From the NCBI GenBank assembly GCA_964548275.1, contig CAZJQI010000006.1, positions 1 to 64,000 of the forward strand: 64,000 nucleotides of DNA, in the 5' to 3' direction. Below, piece by piece: positions 1-8,722 of this stretch; within the stretch, counting starts at the first letter, position 1; each line of letters opens with the position of its first letter. The notes beneath the pieces were generated by a model. That model had not been told where the DNA came from. It made no database searches and was given only the letters and a program-made list of their open reading frames with translations. Position numbers and translations under genes: made by a program. The DNA is from JAUVUV01 sp964548275. Its GTDB lineage: Bacteria; Gemmatimonadota; Glassbacteria; GWA2-58-10.

Positions 1-71
1 GAACTGCCTGAATTAAGACCAACTCTTAATTCATAAACCATTTTTACCGGACACTATTGTTTGCTCTTTTC

Positions 72-1478
72 CTATTTTCCGATACAGAACCTGCTGAATA
101 CCCGCTCCAGCACATCTTCTGTTGTTATACTTCCTGTGATCTCTCCCAAAAAGTCACATACCTCTGAGAGGTCAGCAGCTATGAACTCTGGCGGATTGTT
201 GAAATTTATATTTTCCAGTGCGCGAAGAGCATCCTCCAGCAAGCCTTTCTGTCTCTGGCTAGTAACCTGAGGCCCGCTGATTGTGTTCAATTTTCCCGAA
301 TCAGCATGCGGGAGGACGGCTTCCAGCATAGCCTTTCTCAGCGCGTTCAGTCCTTTCGACTTCCTGGCTGAAACCGGCAGGTAGCCCTCCGGCACGTTAT
401 CGGGTTCAGCAAGCAGGTCGACCTTGTTTACAACCCGGACAACCCTTTTTTCTGCGAATGTCTTAAGAAACTCTTTTTCCGCTTTTCTGAAATCTGTTCC
501 CGCCTCGTGAATGAAAAGCACAAGATCGGCTTCCTTGATAAACTGCCTGCTGTATTCCACGCCTATTTTTTCAATCTCTCCTGCCTTTTTCTTTAAACCT
601 GCAGTATCTACCAGGCGGAAAAGCATTCCCTCGATCATCGTTTCCATTTCTACCGCATCCCGGGTTGTTCCGGCCTGTTCTGTGACTATTGACCGTTGTT
701 TTCCAAGCAGCCTGTTAAAGATAGAGGATTTCCCCACGTTCGGCGCCCCTGCTATCACTGTGAGTACTCCCCTGTTCAGCAGCAGGTTTCGCTCGGCTCC
801 CTCCAGGAGGCTGCAAATTGCGCTTCTTGCCTCATCGCATTTTTCTTTTATTCTTAGCTCCAGGTTTTCCAGAGGGTCTTCCTCCGGGAAATCTATCCCG
901 TACTCGATCTCTACTTTAAGTTCCAGCATGATTTCACGAAGACTGTTTACTTCACGGCCCAGTTCACCTTTCAAAGCCGAGAAGGCCAGTTTTCGCCCCT
1001 GCTCTCCCCGTGCATGAATCAGCTCATCCACTGCCTCAGCCTGCGCCAGGTCCAGCTTGCCGTTTAAAAAGGCTCGTCTAGTAAACTCCCCTGCCCGTGC
1101 TGTCCGTGCTCCTGCCGCAATCACGTCCTCGCAGACTGCAATAGGCACGGCCAGTCCACCGTGGCATTGTATCTCTACAATGTCCTCGCCTGTATAACTT
1201 TCCGGAGCCCTGTACTTGACAACCAGCGCCCTATCCAGTTCTCCACTGTTTCCAGAGCTGACCAGCGTGAAAACTGAATTCTCCCGCTCTCTCAGTCTGT
1301 CGAACTTAGCCCTTTCCTTTACCAGGGAACGGCCGACCTGCCACGATTCCGGCCCGCTTATGCGTATCACAGCCACTGCCCCTATGCCCGGTGGTGTGGA
1401 AATCGCGGCAATCGTATCCGTGTGCTTTGCCTTAGCAATTTCGCCATTGGCAATGGCCTGTGTGCCACTTTCTTTCAT
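72..1478 (-). CDS. mnmE: tRNA uridine-5-carboxymethylaminomethyl modification GTPase MnmE
   Basis: MnmE, with MnmG, builds the carboxymethylaminomethyl group on wobble uridine 34 of some tRNAs in the cytoplasm. An N-terminal tetrahydrofolate-binding domain (IAAISTPPGIGAVAVIRISG) is followed by a helical domain interrupted by a Ras-like G domain: P-loop GAPNVGKS near residue 244, DTAG near 291, NKVD near 351. The invariant C-terminal CIGK closes the protein. I start it at the ATG at 1478, which overlaps the TGA of the upstream PP-loop gene as ATGA and so suggests translational coupling; a GTG at 1496 is a longer alternative. The length (468 residues) is normal. MnmG is not next to it; instead it is last in an operon with a sulfur-transfer-like PP-loop protein, which fits a shared tRNA-modification role. 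Confidence 0.97.
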   Translation of the reverse strand: MKESGTQAIANGEIAKAKHTDTIAAISTPPGIGAVAVIRISGPESWQVGRSLVKERAKFDRLRERENSVFTLVSSGNSGELDRALVVKYRAPESYTGEDIVEIQCHGGLAVPIAVCEDVIAAGARTARAGEFTRRAFLNGKLDLAQAEAVDELIHARGEQGRKLAFSALKGELGREVNSLREIMLELKVEIEYGIDFPEEDPLENLELRIKEKCDEARSAICSLLEGAERNLLLNRGVLTVIAGAPNVGKSSIFNRLLGKQRSIVTEQAGTTRDAVEMETMIEGMLFRLVDTAGLKKKAGEIEKIGVEYSRQFIKEADLVLFIHEAGTDFRKAEKEFLKTFAEKRVVRVVNKVDLLAEPDNVPEGYLPVSARKSKGLNALRKAMLEAVLPHADSGKLNTISGPQVTSQRQKGLLEDALRALENINFNNPPEFIAADLSEVCDFLGEITGSITTEDVLERVFSRFCIGK

Positions 1479-2539
1479 ATTCTCATCTTTTCGCACTGGG
1501 CTACATTCATGGGCTGAACTTTCAATGTCCTTGTACTCTCATTCGGGAACCTGAGCTTTACCTCTACCGGTTCGTTCGCGCCGGAGTCGCTATAGCGGGC
1601 TGTTATCCTCGCCGCAGTCCTGATTGCCTCCTCTTCGACACTTCCCTCGATCAAGGTCAGCGGTCCCTGCACATCGGAGCAGTTAAGCATGGGCAGTTTT
1701 TCTGAGCTTTTCTCCAGAAAGATGTTTTCTGCTTCATTGCGGCCCACGATGATTTTTGTCTTTTCGTTTATCCGGAAATGCCGGCCGAGTTTCAAAAGCA
1801 TCACCTGATTCGTTGTCACTGTTTTCTTATCCGAGTGCCTGAAAAGGTCCTGCATCTTTCTGGCGTAGTTCTTATCCGTGAGAAAACAGCAGCCTCCTGC
1901 AGGCTGCGGATACTCCTCCAGGCCGACTTCTTTTGCCAGCTTGATCTGGGATTTCCTGCTTCTGCCGTGGAAATCGTAAAGTTTTTCCCTGTTCACCCAG
2001 CCGTTTATTTCTGCAACAGTAGGTTCGAGCAGCTTTGCGGAAAGGGGTCGAAGGATAAGTCCCTCACAGCCGCTTTCTTTCTCGATAAGCTTCAAGGTCT
2101 TTCTCTTCTGGCTCATCGGACGCTGGCCCACTACCTCACCTGTTATAATAAATTTGGCCCCTGCCTTTTCCATATACTCCCTGGTTTTTTTCTGCATGAA
2201 AATACGGCAATCGATACAGGGGTTTATCGCGCTGCCGTAGCCATATTTGGGGTTGGTCAGGATCCGCAGATATTCATCCGAAATGTCTATAATCTCCACT
2301 GGCAGACCCCACTTCGCCCCGGCTGCCAGGGCTGCGTTCCGCACGGATTTTGGATCTTTCTGTGCACCCAGGCCGTACATTCTTCTCCGGTGGTCAGTCA
2401 GGCAGAACCCTGTATTGTAATTAACGCCGATCACCTCAACTCCTTGATCGGCAACTATTTTCACTGCCAGAGAGCTGTCCAGTCCTCCGGAGAGCATTGC
2501 AACCGCCTTTATCTTTTCTCTGCTATCTTTCAAGCTCAT
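1475..2539 (-). CDS. PP-loop ATPase with C-terminal NFACT-R (DUF814)-like domain, ThiI-like
   Basis: A predicted ATP-pyrophosphatase of the ThiI/MnmA superfamily. The PP-loop SGGLDS lies at residues 17-22, a Cys pair NPCIDCR at about 108-111, and a further GGCC near residue 215. The C-terminal part (LLKLGRHFRINEKTKIIVGR) resembles the NFACT-R/DUF814 domain found fused to PP-loop ATPases in many anaerobes and delta-proteobacteria. Such proteins are usually named thiamine biosynthesis or 4-thiouridine synthase proteins, but they lack the THUMP domain of true ThiI, so the substrate is unknown; tRNA thiolation is the best inference. AAGGAG lies 6 bases before the ATG. The gene overlaps the upstream ATPase gene by 17 bp and mnmE by 4 bp, so the three genes are probably translated together. 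Confidence 0.85.
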   Translation of the reverse strand: MSLKDSREKIKAVAMLSGGLDSSLAVKIVADQGVEVIGVNYNTGFCLTDHRRRMYGLGAQKDPKSVRNAALAAGAKWGLPVEIIDISDEYLRILTNPKYGYGSAINPCIDCRIFMQKKTREYMEKAGAKFIITGEVVGQRPMSQKRKTLKLIEKESGCEGLILRPLSAKLLEPTVAEINGWVNREKLYDFHGRSRKSQIKLAKEVGLEEYPQPAGGCCFLTDKNYARKMQDLFRHSDKKTVTTNQVMLLKLGRHFRINEKTKIIVGRNEAENIFLEKSSEKLPMLNCSDVQGPLTLIEGSVEEEAIRTAARITARYSDSGANEPVEVKLRFPNESTRTLKVQPMNVAQCEKMRI

Positions 2540-3176
2540 ACTCGCTCCTTAATCCCTCTACGAGCACGAAACGACCGAGCGGCAAAACTTCCACTCCCGG
2601 GGGAAATGATTTCAGAAAAAGCGGATTCTCGCACATTCCCCCCGAAAGATAGAAACGTCTGGGCCTGCTGATAAACTGGTAGGCATTGGTCGCCAATCCC
2701 CTAGTAAACTCGGCCAGCGCCGTTTCAATGCTTTGACCTGAGGCGATAGCCTCGAACAACTGTTCCATTCCCAGCACTCCACAGGTTATACTCATCGTGC
2801 CTTTGCCGGGTTTGATCCTGGCAAGATCGACCGAAAAATAGTTGAGAATAAGCTCCAAAGTGAACCCGGTCATCGCCCCGCACTTGGCAGACCAGTTCAT
2901 CTCAGCCACCTTGCCCCTGACAAACTTGACATATTTAATATCCCGAGACCCGACATCCAGCACTGTATGTTCTTTATCATCAGCCAGTTGCATGGATCCA
3001 TTGCCGAGAGCTATTAACTCGTTTACAGTGCGCCTGGCCCTGTTGTTGGTATTGTGCCCTGTGGCCAGGTCGGCCTTGAACGGTGCCAGATCCTTTGTTT
3101 TTTCGATTCTTCGTTCACCGCTTTCAGTGTCGAGAATCTTCGTCCAGGAAGTGCCGAAATCCGCCAGAACCGCCAC
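2523..3176 (-). CDS. BadF/BadG/BcrA/BcrD-type ASKHA ATPase
   Basis: A 217-residue protein with the ASKHA fold: an N-terminal phosphate-1 loop (ADFGTSWTKI), a phosphate-2-like segment (TVLDVGSRDIKYV), a Cys near residue 98 in AKCGAMTGFTLE, and an adenosine-like segment near the C-terminus (FYLSGGMCENPLF). This matches the BcrAD/BadFG family, whose best-known members activate 2-hydroxyacyl-CoA dehydratases through a [4Fe-4S] cluster. No dehydratase is nearby; the gene heads an operon with a PP-loop ATPase and mnmE, so it may serve tRNA modification or sulfur transfer instead (inference). It starts at GTG with GGGAGG about 10 bases upstream. It is shorter than typical activators (about 255-270 residues). 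Confidence 0.8.
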   Translation of the reverse strand: MAVLADFGTSWTKILDTESGERRIEKTKDLAPFKADLATGHNTNNRARRTVNELIALGNGSMQLADDKEHTVLDVGSRDIKYVKFVRGKVAEMNWSAKCGAMTGFTLELILNYFSVDLARIKPGKGTMSITCGVLGMEQLFEAIASGQSIETALAEFTRGLATNAYQFISRPRRFYLSGGMCENPLFLKSFPPGVEVLPLGRFVLVEGLRSEYELER

Positions 3177-3424
3177 TGTGACCAGTCCTCCCTCAATGCT
3201 GCAATTTTTCTATCCATAGAAAACAAACAGGCCAGTAATAATGTATAAAAATATGATTATTTTGTAAAATTTTTCTTTAACTTTATTCATTATAAGGGGT
3301 AACTTCTTCGTATCCAATCCGGCTCAATTTTTGCCGGATAATCTTTATTTATCGAAAAGTGTTTGTCGATTCAGCGATTTTCGGTTATTATAGAATCAAA
3401 TTTCCTCGAGCGATAAAGGACGTT

Positions 3425-5221
3425 ATGAGATTAAAAAATATGAGTAAAGAGAGCAGGTTTGCACTAGGGCTAAACGTAGCATTTTTCCTTTTGTCTTTCA
3501 TTTTTTGTGCAGGGATTCAGTATCAGGCGCAAGCCTCTCAATACGATGAACCCGCCGAGGTCGAAAATTATTTCACGACCCGCATGGGAAGCTCCCTCTG
3601 GGAGACCCTGATCGATCAAGGGGTCAATCCAACGCTCTGGAAATTCATATTCGAATACAACCGCACCTATAATCCGGCTTTCACCAGGATCACTTCCGCC
3701 AAGAGGATCCCCAGGAACACGGTTATCTATATTCCTTACGACCGGAATGACACATCCGTGAGGACTTACAGTAGAACCCGCTCCAGGCCGGGAAAAGCAA
3801 CTGTTCAGGATACCGTGGCCCTTGACTCGGGGTTGCTCCTGCTTGAGGTGAAAGCAGGCCGGGGCCAGCGCTTGAACGACGTGATAAAGCAGTTCTGCAT
3901 CCCGACCTGGATGAAAGATAACAGTAATAGTAACAGCCTGCTTCGTAACGTCCGCAGCGATATCCGAGACATCTACCGCCGCATTGGCCGACAATTGAGT
4001 TACCGCGACCGCTCGTTCCTTATCCCAATGCATCTTCTCTCAGAACGGTTCGAAGCCCTTCAGAGAAAGTATGAAACTATCTATGGTTCCCCTGAAGGCT
4101 ACGTGCCCATAGACAGCATGCTCGAGGTCTCGGTCGATGATATCCGGCATGTGGCCGCAGAGGGCGAGAGTTACCGGTCTGTGGCAAAGCTTTACCTGGG
4201 GAATGCTGATATTTTCCCCAAAAGCTACTCGTACCGTAAATCTCATTTCGACCATATTTCTTACATGGTCCAGCATATCCGCCATTATAACCTGAACCAG
4301 CAATTCTGGCCGGGCAAAGTTTATTATATCCCTGAGTATTTGCTCGAAGGCCGCTACTACGGTCAAAATCCGGAGGTCAAGCTTGAGCGCAAAACTAAAA
4401 AGGCGCTTTACTACAAGAACGGCCTCAAGGTTTCGCTTGCCTATCACGTAACCCGTAGAAAAGCTTACTGGAAACGCCGCCAGAAATATCTTACCCCCCT
4501 CAAACGACAGCTCGCGGACGGTACTCCTGCTTATCCGGACATGATTGTCTGGCACAGGACAGGTCTCGAACCAGAAGTTGAAGAAGTGCTGCGCTCGAAA
4601 GGAAGAAAACAGTTCAGCATCCGGTATATCTACCGGATGGCTGCGACTAACTATTATATCGATGAATCAGGCAACTGCTTCCTGATCGTCGACCCGGAGA
4701 AAAATCCTCGTGACCATGCCGGCCATGGGATGGATTTCCGCTGCTTCTGGAACGGTCTGCAAAGGGTTTCCGATGTTTCAGTCGGTATCGAGATCGAGGG
4801 CGGTTTTCTGAGCGTCTTGAGCAGGAAGCAGCTTGAAACCGCGCGCAAACTCCAGGAGGTGATCCGCGGACGGTTCATAATCCCAGATGAGCGGGTTCTC
4901 GATCATAAAAAAGTCGCCTGCCGCCGAGGACCGAACCTTCGCCTGTTTCGCGGCCGCAAGGCAGACGGACTTACAGCCTCGGACCGGGTGGCTATCGGGG
5001 TAAAGCCTGTTCTTGACCCGGATGTGCTGCGTGGGATAGTGGAACCGAATCTCAACGATATAATGATGCGCCGGACTGACAGCACAGACTACTGGTACAA
5101 GGTCGAGATCGATCCGGACCTGGAAGAATCAGCCCGCAGAGCCGGCTGGCAGCTAAGCGGCGGGCTCTGGCTCAGCCCGCAGACTGTTATGGAGATAGAA
5201 GATTATTCTACCTCGGAGTAA
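3425..5221 (+). CDS. Exported N-acetylmuramoyl-L-alanine amidase (Amidase_2/PGRP fold) with long N-terminal region
   Basis: The C-terminal third (about residues 370-520) carries the Amidase_2 pattern: first zinc His in IVWHRTG (about 377), the body segment VGIEIEGGF, and a second zinc His in VLDHKKVACRRGPN (about 494), which replaces the usual HSDIAPGRKxDPG. It should cleave the amide bond between muramic acid and the stem peptide in the periplasm. A hydrophobic segment (AFFLLSFIFCAG) near residues 18-30 is a signal peptide or anchor. The region between (residues 35-350) has several VIYIP, FLIP and VYYIP strands that look like degenerate LysM-type modules. I start at ATG 3425 because AAAGGA lies just upstream; 3359 is a longer alternative. 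Monocistronic. Target specificity cannot be read. Confidence 0.7.
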   Translation: MRLKNMSKESRFALGLNVAFFLLSFIFCAGIQYQAQASQYDEPAEVENYFTTRMGSSLWETLIDQGVNPTLWKFIFEYNRTYNPAFTRITSAKRIPRNTVIYIPYDRNDTSVRTYSRTRSRPGKATVQDTVALDSGLLLLEVKAGRGQRLNDVIKQFCIPTWMKDNSNSNSLLRNVRSDIRDIYRRIGRQLSYRDRSFLIPMHLLSERFEALQRKYETIYGSPEGYVPIDSMLEVSVDDIRHVAAEGESYRSVAKLYLGNADIFPKSYSYRKSHFDHISYMVQHIRHYNLNQQFWPGKVYYIPEYLLEGRYYGQNPEVKLERKTKKALYYKNGLKVSLAYHVTRRKAYWKRRQKYLTPLKRQLADGTPAYPDMIVWHRTGLEPEVEEVLRSKGRKQFSIRYIYRMAATNYYIDESGNCFLIVDPEKNPRDHAGHGMDFRCFWNGLQRVSDVSVGIEIEGGFLSVLSRKQLETARKLQEVIRGRFIIPDERVLDHKKVACRRGPNLRLFRGRKADGLTASDRVAIGVKPVLDPDVLRGIVEPNLNDIMMRRTDSTDYWYKVEIDPDLEESARRAGWQLSGGLWLSPQTVMEIEDYSTSE

Positions 5222-5565
5222 AGCCTTCCATTACTGTCTAGACAGCTTACTTTTTTCACCCCCAGATAAACCCCTTCCGTTTCAGAAAAGCCTGGATTCA
5301 TAAGCCCATCAACCCATCTTTGTTTCAACTTTAAAATATCACATTTAGATTTTATTCACTCATTATTATATCACTAAAATATATTGATTTTGCTTTTCAT
5401 TATCATTTGTATAAATTGATTTTATTGCCTCAATTTGTTAACTTTTAATCGGCTTGCTCGTTACTAAATGAGCCGTGATTTGGACTTTTTATATATTTTC
5501 CGCTTCTATTCCCAAAATATTTTTCTCAATTAACTGTCTTATCATCAACTGATCAGGAGGAAATA
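5222..5565. other. AT-rich intergenic region upstream of rubrerythrin
   Basis: About 340 bp without a gene. A perfect 12-bp palindrome CTGTCTAGACAG sits at 5234-5245, just after the amidase stop. The rest is AT-rich and presumably holds the rubrerythrin promoter, but no convincing -35/-10 pair stands out. Confidence 0.4.
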
Positions 5566-6135
5566 ATGGTCGAAAAGGGCAGCAAAACCGAGCACAATCT
5601 AATGGCTTCTTTTGCCGGCGAATCCCAAGCCCGCAACCGCTATACGCTTTATGCGAAAAAGGCCAAGAAAGAGGGGTACGAACAGATCGCGGCCATTTTT
5701 CTGGAAACCGCGGACCAAGAAAAAGAGCACGCTCAGCGTTTCTTCCACTTCCTGCCCGGCGACCCTGTGGAAATCACAGCCACCTACCCGACCTCTATCG
5801 GCGACACGGCTGCCAACCTGAAAGCCGCAGCGGCTGGTGAGAATGAAGAGCACACCATGCTCTACCCTTCAGCAGCCGAGGTTGCCGAGCAGGAGGGTTA
5901 CCCGGAAGTGGCCACTCAGTGGCGTGAGGTGGCTAAAGTTGAAGTCGAGCACGAGAAACGCTATCTCAAGCTGCTCGAAAACGTGGAGAAAGGACTTGTA
6001 TTCAAACGCGAAACCGAAATTTTCTGGAAATGCAGAAAATGCGGCCGTGTCGTTCAATCCACACAGGCTCCACTTCGCTGCCCCTGCTGCGACCATTCGC
6101 AGAGCTATTTCGAGCTGTCTGTCGAAGCATATTAA
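5566..6135 (+). CDS. rbr: Rubrerythrin
   Basis: Rubrerythrin reduces hydrogen peroxide in the cytoplasm of anaerobes and microaerophiles. The N-terminal ferritin-like four-helix domain carries two diiron motif sets (the helix beginning MASFAGESQARNRYTLYAKK, with DQEKEHAQRF after it, then EVEHEKRYL). The C-terminal rubredoxin-like knuckle has FWKCRKCG and RCPCC as its Cys pairs; CPCC instead of the more usual CPVC or CPxC is a small oddity. Length (189 residues) is typical. AGGAGG is 5 bases before the ATG. The gene stands alone and is followed by a clear terminator at 6161. Its presence suggests an anaerobic or oxygen-fluctuating lifestyle. Confidence 0.97.
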   Translation: MVEKGSKTEHNLMASFAGESQARNRYTLYAKKAKKEGYEQIAAIFLETADQEKEHAQRFFHFLPGDPVEITATYPTSIGDTAANLKAAAAGENEEHTMLYPSAAEVAEQEGYPEVATQWREVAKVEVEHEKRYLKLLENVEKGLVFKRETEIFWKCRKCGRVVQSTQAPLRCPCCDHSQSYFELSVEAY

Positions 6136-6160
6136 GTATTAGATCCATAGCCTTAACCAG

Positions 6161-6200
6161 AAGCCCGGTGAGTGATATGCTGCCCACCGGGCTTTATTTT
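6161..6200 (+). terminator. Rho-independent terminator after rubrerythrin
   Basis: A perfect 10-bp stem AAGCCCGGTG (6161-6170) with CACCGGGCTT (6185-6194), a 14-base loop and a T-rich tail TTATTTT. Confidence 0.8.
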
Positions 6201-6340
6201 GGCCATTTGATAAGAACGATGTTTTGATCCTGGGGTGAAAAAATTATGATTTGCTTTTATGACGCATGACCGGTAAAATAATCTATGATGTACTCGGTTT
6301 TTTCTGCAATCAGGGATAGACCGGCCACATCTTTATCAAT

Positions 6341-7495
6341 ATGGATAAATTCGCCGAAATAAGAAAACAGTTTCCGGTTACTGAAAACCGCGTTTACCTG
6401 AACAATGCCGCGATATCACCCGTTCCTCCCTTTATCTCCGCCGAGGCGGTTCGTATCCTGGAGGGATATGCCAGCTCAGGCGGCGATCTGGAGGGTGAAT
6501 GGCACAAGTGGATAGCTGAAATCAGGCAGCGGGTTGCTGAACTGGTGGGTGCCTCAGCAAGTGAAATCTTTTTCACCAAGAACACCTCTGAGGGATTGAT
6601 TCTTGCCGCCCGGGGCTTCCCCTGGCGTGCCGGAGACAGCGTTGTCTCACTTCGAGGAGAGTTCCCGGCTGTCACTGTGCCCTTGAACCTTCTTGCAGCC
6701 CGCGGCGTCAGGCTGCGCCTTGTCGCTCCAGAGCCCGATAACAGCTATCGTGTTGAGGATATCGAGGCTGCTGTGGATGAAACCACCCGGATGCTGATGG
6801 CAAGTTTTGTCGAGTTTCACACCGGATGCCGCAACGACCTCGCCGCCCTGGGAGAACTCTGCCAAAGGCATAATCTGTTTTTCGCAGTGGATGGGGTGCA
6901 GGGTGTGGGCGCCCTTCAGACAGCGGTGAATGATTGGGGAATCGACCTTCTGAGTGTGGGCGGGCACAAGTGGATGCTCTCCGGAGAGGGTGTCGGTTTC
7001 TGCTACCTTCGCTCTGAACGCCTGGAGGACCTCGATCCACTCATCTGTTCCTGGCTGAGTGTGGAGGACCCGCTCGAATTCCTCTCCCAGGGGCTTGAAG
7101 TGGCTCTTTTCGATAAACCCCTGCGCAGCGACACCCGCCGTTTCGAGGGCGGCACACTCAACGTGGCCGGGATCATGGCGCTGGGCAAAAGTGTGGCGAC
7201 CATGCTCGAACTGGGTGTGCGCGATATCCAGGAGCGTGTCCTCTTTCTGGGAACGCGAGCAGTGGATGGGCTGGAAAGCAAAGGATACAAGGTTATCAGC
7301 CCGCAGGAGAAAGCTCGCAGAAGCGGGATTACCTGTTTCCGCTCGACAAAGCACGACAACCGCAAGCTCCTGGCCGAACTTCGCCGTAAAAAGTTCAGCC
7401 TCGGTTTTCCCTGCGGCTCGATCCGGGTCTCTCCTCACTACTACAACAACGAGGAAGATATCGACAGGCTGCTGGAGGCCCTGCCGGAAAGCTGA
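6341..7495 (+). CDS. Class V aminotransferase (cysteine desulfurase / isopenicillin-N-epimerase-like)
   Basis: PLP enzyme of fold type I, class V. The N-terminus VYLNNAAISPVP and the PLP-lysine motif GGHKWMLSGEG (Lys near residue 210) are diagnostic, with the preceding Asp in FAVDGVQGVG. Length (384 residues) is typical. It lacks an obvious mobile catalytic-Cys loop, so it is more likely a kynureninase/epimerase-like or Cys-lyase-like relative than a true IscS. The reaction cannot be set from sequence. The stop is 33 bp before an exported esterase gene on the same strand, so the two may form an operon. No strong ribosome-binding site precedes the ATG. Confidence 0.85.
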   Translation: MDKFAEIRKQFPVTENRVYLNNAAISPVPPFISAEAVRILEGYASSGGDLEGEWHKWIAEIRQRVAELVGASASEIFFTKNTSEGLILAARGFPWRAGDSVVSLRGEFPAVTVPLNLLAARGVRLRLVAPEPDNSYRVEDIEAAVDETTRMLMASFVEFHTGCRNDLAALGELCQRHNLFFAVDGVQGVGALQTAVNDWGIDLLSVGGHKWMLSGEGVGFCYLRSERLEDLDPLICSWLSVEDPLEFLSQGLEVALFDKPLRSDTRRFEGGTLNVAGIMALGKSVATMLELGVRDIQERVLFLGTRAVDGLESKGYKVISPQEKARRSGITCFRSTKHDNRKLLAELRRKKFSLGFPCGSIRVSPHYYNNEEDIDRLLEALPES

Positions 7496-7528
7496 CAGAG
7501 TAAATCATTCCCTGGCTGGAGAGGAAAG

Positions 7529-8683
7529 ATGAAAAGATTATCACTTTGGCTGAGCACGATTTTATTTACTATTTCTCTTACCTTTTCTCCCCTTTACAGC
7601 GAAAATTGCCAGGAGGACACTCTCTCCGGGCCCACCCCGCTAGGGCTGACCGATATTCTCACCGACTACCTTCCGTTGAATCAGATCAGCGGCGGACCGG
7701 TACGCAAGATCACGATCTGCGATCAAGCTTCCTGGGAACGCAAAAGGCCATCGATCGTGCGCCGGGCACATGCCCTTCTTGGAGAAGCGCCCGAGGTGCG
7801 TGGCGAACTTAATCCGAGAGTGTTGGGAGAAATAAAACGCACCGGTTATCTCGAACGAAACGTACGGTTCAACAGCGGCACTGGAGATGAAATAAACGGA
7901 TATCTTCTCCTGCCCGAGGCAGCTTCGCCTTGCTCACCCGGGCCGGCGATTCTAGCCATGCACGGCACAATCGAACCCGGAGCCAAAGTCACCGTGGGTA
8001 TAGAACAGGCACGCGAAAACCGCTACTATGGGAACGAACTGGCCCGGCGCGGATACGTGGTTCTGGCAATCGACGTGATCAGTGCGGGCGAGAGGATTTA
8101 CCCCGGAGCAGAGGCATTCGAAACGGATGAGTTCGACAGGAAATATCCCCGCTGGTCGGCAATGGGAAAAATGCTTTACGACCACAAGCGTGCAGTGGAC
8201 TATCTATGCAGCCTGGCAGAGGTCGACTCCAGCCGTATCGGTGTTATCGGGCACTCACTGGGAGGCTACAATGCGTTTTTCCACCAGGCATTTGATGAAA
8301 GAGTCAAAGCAGCGGTTTCCTCGTGCGGGTTTGTCTCCATGGGGAGTTCTATGTATCCGTTCCGTTTTGCCAGGGATGAATGGTTCGTGCATTTCCCGAT
8401 TCTCAGAGATTATCTTAGAGCCGGAGTCGTTCCCTGCGACATGCACGAGGTGATGGCGCTTTGCGCTCCGCGGCCGCTGTTCAATTACTCGGCCCGTAAG
8501 GACCATATATTTCCGGACTTCTGGGCTGTGGATGCGCCGCTGAGGCAGGTTGCCAAACTGTACCTCATTCTTGGCGCTGAGGAGCGTTTCGTGCGCGTTT
8601 TCGGCAACGGCGACCATGATTTTCCGCCTGACGTCCGGGAGAAGGCTTACCTCTGGCTGGACAAATGGCTGATTAAAAATTAA
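7529..8683 (+). CDS. Exported alpha/beta hydrolase (dienelactone hydrolase / acetyl-xylan esterase type)
   Basis: An N-terminal signal peptide (MKRLSLWLSTILFTISLTFS) leads into an alpha/beta hydrolase domain. The nucleophile elbow is GHSLGG with Ser about 243; the acid Asp is likely in KDHIFPD and the His in NGDHDFPP. The oxyanion region is AMHGTIEPG. It resembles the large family of exported esterases seen in polysaccharide-degrading bacteria, which deacylate sugars or glycan side chains. GAGAGGAAAG precedes the ATG. It follows the aminotransferase closely. The next feature downstream is the first copy of the 210-bp repeat. Confidence 0.82.
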   Translation: MKRLSLWLSTILFTISLTFSPLYSENCQEDTLSGPTPLGLTDILTDYLPLNQISGGPVRKITICDQASWERKRPSIVRRAHALLGEAPEVRGELNPRVLGEIKRTGYLERNVRFNSGTGDEINGYLLLPEAASPCSPGPAILAMHGTIEPGAKVTVGIEQARENRYYGNELARRGYVVLAIDVISAGERIYPGAEAFETDEFDRKYPRWSAMGKMLYDHKRAVDYLCSLAEVDSSRIGVIGHSLGGYNAFFHQAFDERVKAAVSSCGFVSMGSSMYPFRFARDEWFVHFPILRDYLRAGVVPCDMHEVMALCAPRPLFNYSARKDHIFPDFWAVDAPLRQVAKLYLILGAEERFVRVFGNGDHDFPPDVREKAYLWLDKWLIKN

Positions 8684-8722
8684 ACCATATTTATTATTAT
8701 TTGCTGAAGTGTAAGATATTCA

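Noticed and set aside
72..1478. mnmE as a marker of oriC at the left edge
   Set aside because: The usual neighbours (rnpA, yidC, jag, mnmG, parA/B) are absent and mnmE here is in a different operon, so its position says little about the origin.
6647..7438. 263-codon minus-strand frame
   Set aside because: Antisense to the class V aminotransferase with its clear PLP motif.
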